Source: an uncultured Pelagibacteraceae bacterium (GTDB taxonomy: Bacteria; Pseudomonadota; Alphaproteobacteria; Pelagibacterales; Pelagibacteraceae). From it: a stretch of DNA of 64,000 nucleotides. The DNA lies in assembly GCA_902543375.1 (NCBI GenBank), contig CACBYE010000001.1, forward strand, positions 163,862 to 227,861. The letters run 5' to 3'. Positions 40,398 through 55,259 of the stretch are shown here, piece by piece (the stretch's first letter is position 1; every line of letters starts with the position of its first letter). Under the pieces are notes generated by a model, which saw only the letters and a program-made list of their open reading frames with translations, was not told where the DNA came from and made no database searches. The translations under genes were made by a program, and so were the position numbers.

Positions 40398-41294
40398 TTA
40401 TAATAATTTAGCACACGATTGATGTAAAAAAGAGTGTAATTCAACAAGTTTAGCAGTATCTTTATTGTAACCACCACCCAAAACTCCGCAGAGTGGAATT
40501 CGTTTTGAAAAAAAATTTTCTGTAACAATCTCATCTCTTTTCTTAATACCTTCATCTGAAATCTTTAATCTACCTAGCCGATCATTAAAATGGATGTCAA
40601 CTCCTGCAATATAAAAAACAAAATCAAAATTTTCTTGATTTAATTTATTTAAATGTGGTTTTAATATTTCAAGATATTCTTTATCTTCCAGATCATTTTC
40701 AAGCTCCACATCACAGTCGCTAATTGATTTTTTTGCAGGATAATTTGATTTTGAATGCATGCTAAAAGTAAAAACATTCCTGTTATCTTTAAATATGTCA
40801 GAATTTCCATTACCCTGATGAACATCTAAATCTAAAATTAAAATTTTTCCAGCTAACCCTTTTTCCAATAAATATTTTGATGCCACAGCTACATCATTGA
40901 AAACACAATAACCTGCTCCACCGTTATAATTTGCATGATGACTGCCTCCAGCAGTGTTGCAAGCTATACCAGTGCTAATTGCCAACTTAGAGGCTAATAC
41001 TGTGCCACCGGTTGCTACATAAGACCTTTTAATAACACTGTCTACTAATGGAAATCCTATTTTTTTTACTCCATTTTTATCCAAAGTTTTATTTCTTATA
41101 TCCTTAATATATTTTTCGGAATGTGCTCTCAACAAAGTTTCTTGAGAGCACGGATAGGGCTCATAAAATTTTTTTACTATTTTTTTCTCAATTAGATAAT
41201 TTGCTAAATCACCAAATTTGTTTATTGGAAATTTATGGTCATCACCAATCTTTGCAAAATAATCCTTATGATTGACAACTGGTAGTTCCATCAT
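40398..41294 (-). CDS. Histone deacetylase-like / acetoin utilization family amidohydrolase
   Basis: TAGGSHHANYNGGAGYCVFNDVAVA; LDLDVHQGNGNSDIF; GVLGGGY. Confidence 0.9.
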   Translation of the reverse strand: MMELPVVNHKDYFAKIGDDHKFPINKFGDLANYLIEKKIVKKFYEPYPCSQETLLRAHSEKYIKDIRNKTLDKNGVKKIGFPLVDSVIKRSYVATGGTVLASKLAISTGIACNTAGGSHHANYNGGAGYCVFNDVAVASKYLLEKGLAGKILILDLDVHQGNGNSDIFKDNRNVFTFSMHSKSNYPAKKSISDCDVELENDLEDKEYLEILKPHLNKLNQENFDFVFYIAGVDIHFNDRLGRLKISDEGIKKRDEIVTENFFSKRIPLCGVLGGGYNKDTAKLVELHSFLHQSCAKLL

Positions 41295-42244
41295 TATTCA
41301 ATAACACGAATTGGTTTTCCGTTTACACAAGCCTCGAGAGACTCAATCATTTGACTGTAATAAATGTGATAATTTTCAGCTGTGACATATCCGATGTGAG
41401 GTGTCAATAATACATTAGGCAAAAATCTTAACTTATTATTTTCAGGTAAAGGTTCTTTTTCATAAACATCTAATCCAGCTCCTGCAATTTCATTAGTTGA
41501 TAATGCAATAATCAAATCATCTTCACTAACTATTGTGCCTCTAGAGGTGTTAATAAGAAATGCTGTTTTTTTCATTTTATCCATTTCCTTCAATGTAATA
41601 CAATTTTTATATCTCTCACCACCTTGAACGTGAATAGAGAGAAAGTCAGAGTTTTTTATTAAATCTTCTTTGCTAGATGGTAAAACATCTAATTCTTTAC
41701 ATGTGTCCAAATTTAAATTTTCGCTCCATGCCATGACTTGCATGCCAAATGCTTTACCGATTTTTGCAACTTGAGATCCAACTTTACCAAGACCAATTAA
41801 ACCAAGTATTTTTCCTTTCAGCTCTACTCCAACAGTAGTTTGCCAATACCCTTGGTACATATTATCTATTTCCTCTTTAAGATTTCTAGCCAATCCAAGT
41901 ATTAAAGCCCAAGTTAACTCAGGTGTTGGATTTAGATTGCTATCAGTTCCACTTATAATAATTTTCTTTTTTTTTGCAGTTTCAAGATCAATTGATTTAT
42001 TTCTTAATCCGGTAGTAATTATAAATTTTAACTTAGTCAAATTTTCCAATAAATTTTTGGTAATCGGAGTTCTTTCTCTCATTATCAATAAAGCCTCAAA
42101 GTCTGCTAGTTTATCAAGTGCATCAGCTTCATCCTCAAATGGCTCACTAAATATTTTAATTTCGTATTTCCCTGCTAATTTTTCAAGATCAACGAATTGT
42201 TGAGAAACATTTTGGTAATCGTCTAGAATTGCAACTTTAAGCAT
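41294..42244 (-). CDS. D-2-hydroxyacid dehydrogenase
   Basis: GLIGLGKVGSQVA, INTSRGTIVSEDDLI, LTPHIGYVT. Confidence 0.88.
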   Translation of the reverse strand: MLKVAILDDYQNVSQQFVDLEKLAGKYEIKIFSEPFEDEADALDKLADFEALLIMRERTPITKNLLENLTKLKFIITTGLRNKSIDLETAKKKKIIISGTDSNLNPTPELTWALILGLARNLKEEIDNMYQGYWQTTVGVELKGKILGLIGLGKVGSQVAKIGKAFGMQVMAWSENLNLDTCKELDVLPSSKEDLIKNSDFLSIHVQGGERYKNCITLKEMDKMKKTAFLINTSRGTIVSEDDLIIALSTNEIAGAGLDVYEKEPLPENNKLRFLPNVLLTPHIGYVTAENYHIYYSQMIESLEACVNGKPIRVIE

Positions 42245-43136
42245 TTTTAATCTTTTTGTTCGAAAGAGTTATACCTGCAATAATAAATATTGCTCCTAAT
42301 AAATGATAAATCATAAATTTTTCGTCGAATAAAATTATAGCCATTATTGAACCAAAGACTGGCATGAGATGCAAAAAAACTCCAGCTCTGTTTGCTCCTA
42401 TTATTGATATGCCTTTTATCCAAAAAAAGAATGATGCAAGACCAGGAAATATCACCACATAAGACAAAGTAAGAATAAAAGGTTTGCTCATTACAATCTG
42501 ATTTCCTAAGTTTATCTCTAAAATATAAATGGGTATCAAAAAAATTAAACCAGTTATAATTACAACTTCTAAAAGAGTTATTTGGGAAATTTCATATGTT
42601 TTTTTTTTAAGTAAAGCTGAATAAAGAGCCCATGCAAACATTCCAGCTGCCATTATCAAGTCTCCTCTATTGAAAGCTAAACTTTGAATAACCTCTAAGT
42701 TAGACTGGGTAATAATTGATATAACTCCTAGAAGAGATAAGATAACTCCAAAAATCTGAAACCTATTTGTTTTTTCAATACCTAATATTGCTGAGATGAA
42801 CATGATCCAAACAGGTATAGTAGAAATCATTAAGACACCACTTATTACCTGCATATAATATAGGGAGTAATAAACAGTAGAATTAAAAATTGTTATACTG
42901 GTAATTCCTAAAATTATAAAAAAACCAATATTTTCTAAAATATAAACTTTTTTTTTCAAAATTTCACGAAATGTAAATGGTAGTAAAATCAATCCAGCGA
43001 ATAACCATCTAAAAAAATTTAGTGAGAAAGGTGGTATTTCATAAGTGCTTGCAGCTTTACCTACAATAAAATTACCCGACCAAAATAGTGTAGTTAAGAT
43101 AAGTAGTATATAAGCTAAGTTATTCTTTTCTTTCAC
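42237..43136 (-). CDS. EamA/DMT family transporter
   Basis: 299 aa multi-TM; FWSGNFIVGKAAS; RAGVFLHLMPVFG. Confidence 0.85.
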   Translation of the reverse strand: MKEKNNLAYILLILTTLFWSGNFIVGKAASTYEIPPFSLNFFRWLFAGLILLPFTFREILKKKVYILENIGFFIILGITSITIFNSTVYYSLYYMQVISGVLMISTIPVWIMFISAILGIEKTNRFQIFGVILSLLGVISIITQSNLEVIQSLAFNRGDLIMAAGMFAWALYSALLKKKTYEISQITLLEVVIITGLIFLIPIYILEINLGNQIVMSKPFILTLSYVVIFPGLASFFFWIKGISIIGANRAGVFLHLMPVFGSIMAIILFDEKFMIYHLLGAIFIIAGITLSNKKIKNA

Positions 43137-43141
43137 AAAAA

Positions 43142-44383
43142 TTAAGAAAATCTTAATGAACTGTAAGGATCTAAATTTAAATTAGTGTTTTCTTTGGCAA
43201 TCATTCCGGAGATAATCTTTCCAGATATTGGTCCCAATGTCCATCCCAAATGATGGTGCCCAAAACAATAAAAAACATTTTTATGATTTTTGGATGGACC
43301 CATTACTGGTAAAAAATCTGGTAAAGTTGGTCTAAATCCTAACCACTCATCCTCATGGTCAGGTAGATCTCCGAGCATATATCTAGCATTATTAATTAAA
43401 TTTTTTATACGAGGTTTTGAAAGAGGGTTCTTCAAGCCACCAAATTCTACTGTACCAACTACTCTTAGTCCTTGTTCCATCGGTGTAATTCCAAAACCTC
43501 TATTAGAAAAAATTACTGGTCTTTGTAAAAGGTGATCACAGTTTTTAAAATGCACATGGTAACCACGTTCAGTATCTAAAGGAATTTTTTCATTTAATTT
43601 GTCAGTCAATTTTCTTGAAAATGCCCCACAAGCTATCACTACTTTATCAAACATGAATTGATCTCTTTCAGACTTTAATATTGGTTGTTGTTCTTTAAAT
43701 TCGATATTTTTAATGTCCAGTTTTTCAAATTTTCCTCCTTTTTTTAAAAATAACTCAAAAAATTTCAGAAGTATCTTTTTTGGGTTTCTTGCATGTCTAG
43801 CATATGGATAATATACACCTGCATGATAAAAGGGTTTCAAATTAGGTTCTAGATCATGAATTTCTTTTTTATTTACAAGCTGTTGATGAACTCCTAATTC
43901 ATTCCTTACATTTATTTCTAATTCTCTGCTCTTTAAGTCCTTATCGTTCCAAATATAAAGTATACCTTTATTTTCTACCAAACCATCGAGATCTATTTCA
44001 TCAAATAGTTCGTCGTATGCAGGTAATGCTAAGTCTAAAATTTGATGCATGTTTTTTGCAGTATGCATCATTTTATTTTTAGAAGTATTTAATATAAATT
44101 TTACAAACCAAGGAATCATTTTTGGTATATAATTCCATTTGAGCGCCAGCGGCCCTGTTGAACTCAACAGCATAGCTGGCACATCTGTTAAAACATCAGT
44201 TCTATTTAAAGATAGAGAGGCGTAAGGTGAAAAATGACCAGCATTTCCATATGATGCTGCTGGGCTACCAGGATTATCTCTATCAAAAATGGTTACTTCA
44301 TACCCTTTTTTTTGTAAAAATAATGCATTTGAAATACCTTGAATACCAGCTCCAACTATTCCTACCTTAAGTTTGTTGTCCAT
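43142..44383 (-). CDS. FAD-dependent oxidoreductase, D-amino acid dehydrogenase (DadA)-like
   Basis: KVGIVGAGIQGISNALFLQKKGYEVTIFDRDNPGSPAASYGNAG; WLGFRPTLPDFLPVMGPS. Confidence 0.85.
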   Translation of the reverse strand: MDNKLKVGIVGAGIQGISNALFLQKKGYEVTIFDRDNPGSPAASYGNAGHFSPYASLSLNRTDVLTDVPAMLLSSTGPLALKWNYIPKMIPWFVKFILNTSKNKMMHTAKNMHQILDLALPAYDELFDEIDLDGLVENKGILYIWNDKDLKSRELEINVRNELGVHQQLVNKKEIHDLEPNLKPFYHAGVYYPYARHARNPKKILLKFFELFLKKGGKFEKLDIKNIEFKEQQPILKSERDQFMFDKVVIACGAFSRKLTDKLNEKIPLDTERGYHVHFKNCDHLLQRPVIFSNRGFGITPMEQGLRVVGTVEFGGLKNPLSKPRIKNLINNARYMLGDLPDHEDEWLGFRPTLPDFLPVMGPSKNHKNVFYCFGHHHLGWTLGPISGKIISGMIAKENTNLNLDPYSSLRFS

Positions 44384-44433
44384 AAATCAACTATATAATG
44401 AAATTTCAAATCTAATTAAGCGACAAATTATAC

Positions 44434-45558
44434 TTATGCGATAGATTGTTGACTATGAGTTTTGGCACTCATCACAATTCCAAATCCTATCATCGTTGCC
44501 AACATTGATGAACCACCATAAGACATTATAGGTAAGGGTGAACCAACAATAGGAACTAAACCTAGAACCATACTCATATTTATTACTATATATATAAAAA
44601 TTGATGTCCCAAAACTATAACAGAACAATTTTGCGAAATAACTTCTAGAAAGCGCGCCAATTCTTATGACTCGGTATATAATTATCGCATAGATTAAAAG
44701 TAATACAATTGAACCAATAAAACCAAACTCCTCTGAGAATAATGTAAATATAAAATCTGTATGTTTTTCTGGTAAAAATTCTAAATAACTTTGTGTTCCT
44801 TTTAAAAAACCCTTTCCTGTAATACCCCCTGAACCTACAGCTATTTTTGATTGAATAATCTGATAGCCAGCCCCCAAGGGGTCTCTGTCAGGATTAAGAA
44901 AAGTTAACACTCTAAGTTTTTGATAAGGTTTTAGAAAAGAAATAATAATTGGTAATGAAATTATTGATAATAAACAAGAATAAAAAAAATATTTATGATT
45001 TAATCCAGCAAACCACAACACAACTATACCACTTACTGCGATAAGTAATGAAGTGCCCAAATCAGGCTGTATGATTACTAAGCTCATTGGAACAAAAATA
45101 ATTATTAATGAAAAAGAAATTGCATAAAATGAATTTACATGTTGCATTTTCATTCTATGAAAATATTTTGCTAAACATAAAATGATAAAAATTTTCATCA
45201 ATTCAGATGGTTGGAGGTTTAAAAAATAAAGATCAATCCATCTTTTAGACCCTGATGCAGTAATACCAAAATTTACGGTCCAAATTAACATTCCTAAAAT
45301 AATTGCGTAAGATAAATATCCAAGAGAGAACCAAAATTTAATGTTAATAAACGAAATCACAATCATCATTGAAAAGAAAACAATAAATTTGATGAAGTGA
45401 CTTTTTGTATGAAATAATACTTCGCCTCCATCAGTAGAGTACATTGTTGCAAGACTAATAAATCCTAAGATTAAAAGACATGTTAAAAGTACATAATCTA
45501 AATTTCCAAATTTTTGGAAAAAACCATTTTTGTTGTTAAATCTTCTGTATTGGTACAT
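44434..45558 (-). CDS. rodA: Rod shape-determining protein RodA (SEDS)
   Basis: QPSELMKIF, QPDLGTSLL, PEKHTDFIFTLFSEEFGF, MSYGGSSM. Confidence 0.95.
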   Translation of the reverse strand: MYQYRRFNNKNGFFQKFGNLDYVLLTCLLILGFISLATMYSTDGGEVLFHTKSHFIKFIVFFSMMIVISFINIKFWFSLGYLSYAIILGMLIWTVNFGITASGSKRWIDLYFLNLQPSELMKIFIILCLAKYFHRMKMQHVNSFYAISFSLIIIFVPMSLVIIQPDLGTSLLIAVSGIVVLWFAGLNHKYFFYSCLLSIISLPIIISFLKPYQKLRVLTFLNPDRDPLGAGYQIIQSKIAVGSGGITGKGFLKGTQSYLEFLPEKHTDFIFTLFSEEFGFIGSIVLLLIYAIIIYRVIRIGALSRSYFAKLFCYSFGTSIFIYIVINMSMVLGLVPIVGSPLPIMSYGGSSMLATMIGFGIVMSAKTHSQQSIA

Positions 45559-47432
45559 TAGATATCCAAATATTTTTTGTTGTCATAATTTTTTCTTATT
45601 TCATGTCTATCAACAATCATTTTAAATAATTCTTTAGCTAAAGGAGCTGCAACAGTTCCACCAGAGCCACCATGTTCTATAATTATACTTAACGCATACC
45701 TTGGACTTTTATACGGCCCAAAAGCTACATATAAAGCATGATCTCTCTCTTCATAAGGAATTTGAAATGTTTTAAGATCTAACTCACGATCTTGCTCAGT
45801 TATTTTCTTGACCTGTGAAGTTCCAGTTTTTCCTGCAAATTGGTATTTAGGATCATTTAATCGAGATCTGTAGGAAGTTCCCCTTGGTTCATTTGTTGAA
45901 CTAAACATGGCATCCTGAACAATTTTAATATTACGAGCTTTTTTATATAACGGTGTAAACTTATCTTCATATTGATTGTCATCATTTGCCACTATTTTAG
46001 GATAAATTTTGTATCCACCATTAGCTATTTGTGCGGTCATTAAACATAATTGTATTGGAGTTGTTTGAATAAATCCTTGGCCAATACCAGTAATTATTGT
46101 TTCACCAAGAACCCAATTTCTTCCTAATGCATTTTTTTTCCATTCTGTATTGGGAATTAAACCCTTCTTTTCATTATCAAATATATTTCTAAAAACTTTC
46201 TCACCTAATCCAAATTTTTTTGCAGTAACGCTTAATCTATCTACACCTAATCGCCTTGCGACTTCATAAAAATATGTATCACAGGATTGCTTCATCGCTT
46301 CTCTTAAATTTACAAATCCATGTCCTTCTTTTTTCCAACAATGATAAGTTTGCCCATACAGTTCCAACGGATTTTTGTGTCCTTTGCATTGGACTGTAAA
46401 ATCTTTTCCAATTACTTCATTTTCTAAAGCTGATAAGGCAACTATAGGTTTTATAGTTGACCCTGGGGAATAATTTCCAGACAATGATTTATTAACTAAA
46501 GGCTTCATTGGATTGTTTCTTATAAGTTGCCAATCATCTTGACTTATTCCAAATACAAAAGAGTTGGGATCAAAAGATGGGGAAGAATGCATTGCAATTA
46601 TTGCACCTGTGTAAATATCCATTACGCATATAGATCCTGCTTTTTCTTTTAGTAATTCATTAGTTAATTCCTGAATTTTTGTATCTATTGTAAGTTTAAT
46701 TGTTTCTCCTTTGTCTCCTTTTTGAAATGCTAATTGGCTAATTCTTCTTCCATAAGCATTGACCTCATACCGTTCTACAGAATTTGATCCAATTAAATTT
46801 TTCTCAAATGATTTTTCTAAACCTGTTTTTCCAACTTTTAAACCAGGTACAAATTTTTCTTTTATATTTTTATTTGTTAAAAGATCATTCTCATTCGCCT
46901 GACTAACATATCCCAAAACATGAGTAAAATTTTCTTTATACGGGTAATCTCTAGATATTGAAATAACTGGTTTAACTCCATTAAGATCATATAGATGGTT
47001 ATTTATTTTTGAAAATTTTTCCCAACTTAAATTATCTGCTACAATTAATGTTTCCCAAGGTTTTATCTCATTCTTTTTTTTTATAATTTTTTTAAATTGT
47101 TTTTCACTTAAATTTAATAATTCTTTAACACGATAAATTACATATCTAAAATCCTCCACTTCTTCTGGTATGATATGAAGTTGATAAGCCTCAAAATTTC
47201 CAGCAATAGTGTTTCCAAAATAATCTTGAAACTCACCTCTGATAGGAGGTAGTTTCCACTCTCGAATTCTATTTTTATCAGAAAGTGTTAAATATTTTTT
47301 ATTTTCTTTAACTTGTAAAAAAAATAATCTACTAACTATTCCACCAAGAATTATGATTTTAGCTGTCGCAAGAATAAACATTCTACGATTTAAAGAATTT
47401 AATTTAGTTGCGCTGTCACTTATATTAATCAT
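45558..47432 (-). CDS. mrdA: Penicillin-binding protein 2
   Basis: YSPGSTIKPIVALSALE, FAGKTGTSQ, YGRRISQ. Confidence 0.95.
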   Translation of the reverse strand: MINISDSATKLNSLNRRMFILATAKIIILGGIVSRLFFLQVKENKKYLTLSDKNRIREWKLPPIRGEFQDYFGNTIAGNFEAYQLHIIPEEVEDFRYVIYRVKELLNLSEKQFKKIIKKKNEIKPWETLIVADNLSWEKFSKINNHLYDLNGVKPVISISRDYPYKENFTHVLGYVSQANENDLLTNKNIKEKFVPGLKVGKTGLEKSFEKNLIGSNSVERYEVNAYGRRISQLAFQKGDKGETIKLTIDTKIQELTNELLKEKAGSICVMDIYTGAIIAMHSSPSFDPNSFVFGISQDDWQLIRNNPMKPLVNKSLSGNYSPGSTIKPIVALSALENEVIGKDFTVQCKGHKNPLELYGQTYHCWKKEGHGFVNLREAMKQSCDTYFYEVARRLGVDRLSVTAKKFGLGEKVFRNIFDNEKKGLIPNTEWKKNALGRNWVLGETIITGIGQGFIQTTPIQLCLMTAQIANGGYKIYPKIVANDDNQYEDKFTPLYKKARNIKIVQDAMFSSTNEPRGTSYRSRLNDPKYQFAGKTGTSQVKKITEQDRELDLKTFQIPYEERDHALYVAFGPYKSPRYALSIIIEHGGSGGTVAAPLAKELFKMIVDRHEIRKNYDNKKYLDI

Positions 47433-47931
47433 TTAAACTTTTTAAAAACCTCTTAAAAAATATTGAAAATACTATGTAAAATAAAAATGTAAAAAAATTA
47501 TTTATTATGAAAAGTGTAATATCTAATTCATAAGAAAAAAATAAAAATAAAACTGAAAAATTAATTGAGTTAATCAAACTAATTATAAACAAAAAATAGA
47601 ACCAATCTTTTATTAAATTTGGGCTAATTGTTATATTTCTAAGATAAGTAGCAAATATACAAATTAGTATATATGATAAAGAACTTAAACCCAAAGGTAG
47701 ACCAACAACAGTATCATTAAATAGACCTGCTAAAAAAACTAAAAGATAATCAAATCGATGATATGCTTTTAAAACAAAATAAAAAATTAATATAAATGGA
47801 AAATTAAATGAAAAGTAATCAATGTTTAGGTAATTTAAATCAAATTCATTAAATACAGATATAAATAAAGCAAGAATTGGTAGCCAAGTATATATCTTGT
47901 ACAATAAATTTTTCTTTTCAAACTTAATCAC
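47425..47931 (-). CDS. mreD: Rod shape-determining protein MreD
   Basis: FLAGLFNDTVVGLPLGLSSLSYIL; position between mreC and mrdA. Confidence 0.88.
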   Translation of the reverse strand: MIKFEKKNLLYKIYTWLPILALFISVFNEFDLNYLNIDYFSFNFPFILIFYFVLKAYHRFDYLLVFLAGLFNDTVVGLPLGLSSLSYILICIFATYLRNITISPNLIKDWFYFLFIISLINSINFSVLFLFFSYELDITLFIINNFFTFLFYIVFSIFFKRFLKSLND

Positions 47932-49144
47932 TTATTTTTCCTTTTCTCATAATGCACTCTTTATATTCTGGAGTACCTACTTTAAAACCCTTACTAAAAA
48001 GTTTTTTTGATTGACACTTTGCGCTATAGATTAAATTTAATCTTAAAAATTCTAACTCTTCTTGATTTAAATCGTGTTGTTGAATAACATTTTTTTGAAA
48101 TTCATTTTCTGCTTTTAGTATCTCAATTTGTTTAGTTAGTTCATTACTCAAAGTATTTAATTCTTTGTTCTCCTTTAGAAATTTGGTGTTACTTTCTTCT
48201 AGAATTTGCAATTCATCGCTTATCAGGTCTAATTTTATTTGTTCAGTATTTGAAGATACATTTGTTTGGTTATTTTCCTCAATTTCAACAGTTGTAGGCA
48301 TTAACTCATCAATCTCTGCAAAAACATATTTTAATTGAGTAAAATCGCTATAAAAATTTATCAAAATTTTTTCATTTTCATTTTTAAGATCGACAGTTCC
48401 GACAGGAGTTCCACTTCTGAAAATTGAGCCTGTCCCTGATGTATATGCAATTCCTTCATCATTGATTTTGTTAATTAAATCGTTTTTGATATATTTTATT
48501 TCACCTTTTTTATCTCCATTACCAACAACAATTGCTTGAACATTTCCAGGTATGATAGAAACTGGAATATTTGAATTTAAATCAGTTAATAACAATACTC
48601 TTGAATTTGTATAATTTACTTCGATAACTCGTCCAACGAGGTAGTTTCTATCATAAATATTTGTTCCTATCTTTATTTTTTCTTTGCTTCCTTTATTAAT
48701 TATAATTGATCTTAGGAAAGGACTTTCGTGATCTACAATTACTTTTGCTAAAATCTTATTTGAAGTAAAGCTATAGCCGTCAATAAGACTTTTGAGTTCC
48801 TCATTTTCACTTTTAATAATTTTTGTTGAAATATTTTCAGATTTTAATTGATCTAATTCTTCTTCGATTCTTTTAAAATCTTGATAAAAAGTGCTATATT
48901 CATTTAAATTTAAATATGAAGATTTGATAAAATTTTCTGGAATTGAAACTATAAAGGAAGACCTGTAAACAATTTCTTTTATAACTGACTTCGTTACGGT
49001 TATTGCCTTGAAATTCAAATTTGATAGAACAATTATAAAAATTGAAAAAAATGCTAAAGTTAATAAAGAAAATTTTTGTTTAGTGCTTTTTTTTAAAAAA
49101 GCAGATCTTATTGCTATTATAAAATCATCTCTGCTTTCGGCCAT
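47924..49144 (-). CDS. mreC: Rod shape-determining protein MreC
   Basis: N-terminal TM + coiled coil + VGRVIEVNYTNSRVLLLTDLNSNIPV; adjacent to mreB. Confidence 0.93.
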   Translation of the reverse strand: MAESRDDFIIAIRSAFLKKSTKQKFSLLTLAFFSIFIIVLSNLNFKAITVTKSVIKEIVYRSSFIVSIPENFIKSSYLNLNEYSTFYQDFKRIEEELDQLKSENISTKIIKSENEELKSLIDGYSFTSNKILAKVIVDHESPFLRSIIINKGSKEKIKIGTNIYDRNYLVGRVIEVNYTNSRVLLLTDLNSNIPVSIIPGNVQAIVVGNGDKKGEIKYIKNDLINKINDEGIAYTSGTGSIFRSGTPVGTVDLKNENEKILINFYSDFTQLKYVFAEIDELMPTTVEIEENNQTNVSSNTEQIKLDLISDELQILEESNTKFLKENKELNTLSNELTKQIEILKAENEFQKNVIQQHDLNQEELEFLRLNLIYSAKCQSKKLFSKGFKVGTPEYKECIMRKGKISD

Positions 49145-49149
49145 CTTTC

Positions 49150-51761
<2,612 letters not shown>

Positions 51762-51847
51762 ATAAATATTTTTAGTGCCCGAAATATACAACCTATCGTT
51801 TAGATTGCAAAATAAAATAATTATTTTAGCCCAATTTAATCAATAAT

Positions 51848-52891
<1,044 letters not shown>

Positions 52892-53440
52892 TTATTTGAA
52901 TGTTTGAGCACCTCTGGTCATAGCTATTGCCCCAGTTCTTGAGGTGCTTGTAAGACCATAGGGTTTTAATTTTCTACTCATTTTGTCAATTTCTCTTCTT
53001 AAAGCAGTTATTTGTATAACCACTGATTTATTTGTTTTGTCTAAAATTACAGGATTAAATTTTTTGCATTCTTTAAGACACTTATCTATCTTTTTTTTCT
53101 GTGCAACAATTTTAAGTAATGCCATCTCTTTAAAAATAACATTTTTATCTTCTCTTTTAAAATCAGCAACTTTATGAACTGGAACTAGTTTTTTCAGCTG
53201 AAGTTTAATTTGATCAATAACTTGTGGTGTTCCTGTTGTTACGATGGTAATTCTTGAAATATTTTTTGTTGCATCAACTTCCGCAACAGCTAAAGACTCA
53301 ATATTATATCCTCTGCCAGAAAATAACCCAACAACCCTTGCCAATACACCAGACTCATTATCAACCCAAACAACAAATATATGAGTATCTAATTTTCCTT
53401 TTTTAGTGGGAATACTATATGCTGATTTTGGGGATGACAT
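52892..53440 (-). CDS. ilvH: Acetolactate synthase small subunit
   Basis: NESGVLARVVGLFSGRGYNIESLAVA. Confidence 0.95.
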   Translation of the reverse strand: MSSPKSAYSIPTKKGKLDTHIFVVWVDNESGVLARVVGLFSGRGYNIESLAVAEVDATKNISRITIVTTGTPQVIDQIKLQLKKLVPVHKVADFKREDKNVIFKEMALLKIVAQKKKIDKCLKECKKFNPVILDKTNKSVVIQITALRREIDKMSRKLKPYGLTSTSRTGAIAMTRGAQTFK

Positions 53441-55206
53441 TAAACTAATGACTTCCCTTTGCCAGTAATTTTGTTTTCCTCTTTGTCACTTGGACCTAAA
53501 ATCATCTGATTATGAGGTTTTCCAGATGGTATCATTGGAAAGCAATTTTCATTAGGATCTACATGACAGTCAAATATAACGGGGCCTTTGTAGTCAATCA
53601 TCTCTTTTATTTTGTCATCTAATTCATCTGGATTATCTGCCTTGATACCTTTACATCCATAAGCCTCAGCTAATTTAACAAAATCAGGTAAAGCTTCGGA
53701 ATAACTTTCTGAATAGTTTTTTTCATGTAGAAGTTCTTGCCATTGTCTAACCATTCCCATGTACTGATTATTCAATATGAATATTTTTATAGGCAAATTG
53801 TACTGAACTGCTGTAGACATTTCTTGAATTGTCATTAATACAGATGCTTCACCTGCAATATCGATTACAAGTTTATCTGGATGAGCAATTTGAACGCCTA
53901 CTGCAGCTGGAAGTCCATATCCCATAGTTCCAAGACCACCTGATGTCATCCATCTATTAGGTTTATTAAATTTATAGTGTTGTGCAGCCCACATTTGATG
54001 CTGACCCACTTCAGTTGTAATAAATGTATCTTGATTTTTTGTAAGCTCATATAATCTTTTTACAGCATGCTGAGGCTTAATTTCTTTATCGCTATTAATA
54101 AAGCCCAAAGAATCCTTGGTTCGCCATTTTTGGATTTGTTCCCACCATTTTGAAATTCTTTGTTTATTCGAATCTTTTAATCCATTTTGTTTTTTATCTA
54201 TTTTCTTGATAGCTGACTTTATTACTTCATTAACATCTCCAACTATTGCAAGATCTACTTTTATAATTTTATTAATTGACGATGGATCAATATCAATATG
54301 AACTTTTTTTGATTTTGGAGAAAACTCATCGATCTTACCTGTTATTCTGTCGTCAAATCTTGCACCAATGTTAATTAGCAAATCACAATCATGCATTGCA
54401 TTATTAGCTTCATAAGTTCCATGCATACCTAGCATTCCGATAAATTGATTATCATCCCCTGGAAATGCCCCTAGCCCTTGTAGAGTTGATGTTATTGGAA
54501 AACCAATTAATCTAACAAACTCTTTTAAAGTTTCACTAGCCTGAGGACCTGAATTTATTACTCCACCTCCAGTATAAACAACTGGTTTTTTTGCTTTTAA
54601 AATCAAATCAATTAATTGATTAATTTCATCTTCAGAAAATTTATTATGTATTTTTCCATTTAATTTTTTTTCTTTTTTAAATTTTGTATAATTAGTTTTT
54701 GCAAATTGTATATCTTTTGGAATATCAATTAGTACAGGTCCAGGTCTTCCAGTTGTTGCTACTTTAAAAGCTTCATGCATCACTTTTGGTAATTCTTTAA
54801 TATCTTTAACTAACCAATTATGTTTTGTGCAGGGTCTCGTGATCCCTGTGGTATCGCACTCTTGAAAAGCATCAGTGCCTATTAAATGAGTAGGTACTTG
54901 ACCAGAAATACAAACTAAAGGTATTGAGTCCATATAAGCATCAGTCAATGCTGTAACAACATTAGTTGCACCGGGTCCTGATGTTACTAAAACTACTCCA
55001 GGCTTGCCTGATGATCTTGCATAACCCTCTGCTGCATGGCCGGCTCCTTGCTCATGTCTAACTAGTATATGTTTAATTGATGAATGATTTTTAAGTTCAT
55101 CATAAATTGGTAAAACTGCTCCACCTGGATAACCAAAAATATATTCAACCTCTTGATCTTCAAGACATTTAAATACAATTTCAGCACCAGTATATAATTT
55201 AGACAT
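53440..55206 (-). CDS. ilvB: Acetolactate synthase large subunit
   Basis: ThDP enzyme; RHEQGAGHAAEGYARSSGKPGVVLVTSGPGATN. Confidence 0.96.
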   Translation of the reverse strand: MSKLYTGAEIVFKCLEDQEVEYIFGYPGGAVLPIYDELKNHSSIKHILVRHEQGAGHAAEGYARSSGKPGVVLVTSGPGATNVVTALTDAYMDSIPLVCISGQVPTHLIGTDAFQECDTTGITRPCTKHNWLVKDIKELPKVMHEAFKVATTGRPGPVLIDIPKDIQFAKTNYTKFKKEKKLNGKIHNKFSEDEINQLIDLILKAKKPVVYTGGGVINSGPQASETLKEFVRLIGFPITSTLQGLGAFPGDDNQFIGMLGMHGTYEANNAMHDCDLLINIGARFDDRITGKIDEFSPKSKKVHIDIDPSSINKIIKVDLAIVGDVNEVIKSAIKKIDKKQNGLKDSNKQRISKWWEQIQKWRTKDSLGFINSDKEIKPQHAVKRLYELTKNQDTFITTEVGQHQMWAAQHYKFNKPNRWMTSGGLGTMGYGLPAAVGVQIAHPDKLVIDIAGEASVLMTIQEMSTAVQYNLPIKIFILNNQYMGMVRQWQELLHEKNYSESYSEALPDFVKLAEAYGCKGIKADNPDELDDKIKEMIDYKGPVIFDCHVDPNENCFPMIPSGKPHNQMILGPSDKEENKITGKGKSLV

Positions 55207-55259
55207 TCAAGCAATCTAGCTGAAGTTGTGCTAATTGGTCAAGACTAAGTAGAGAATAT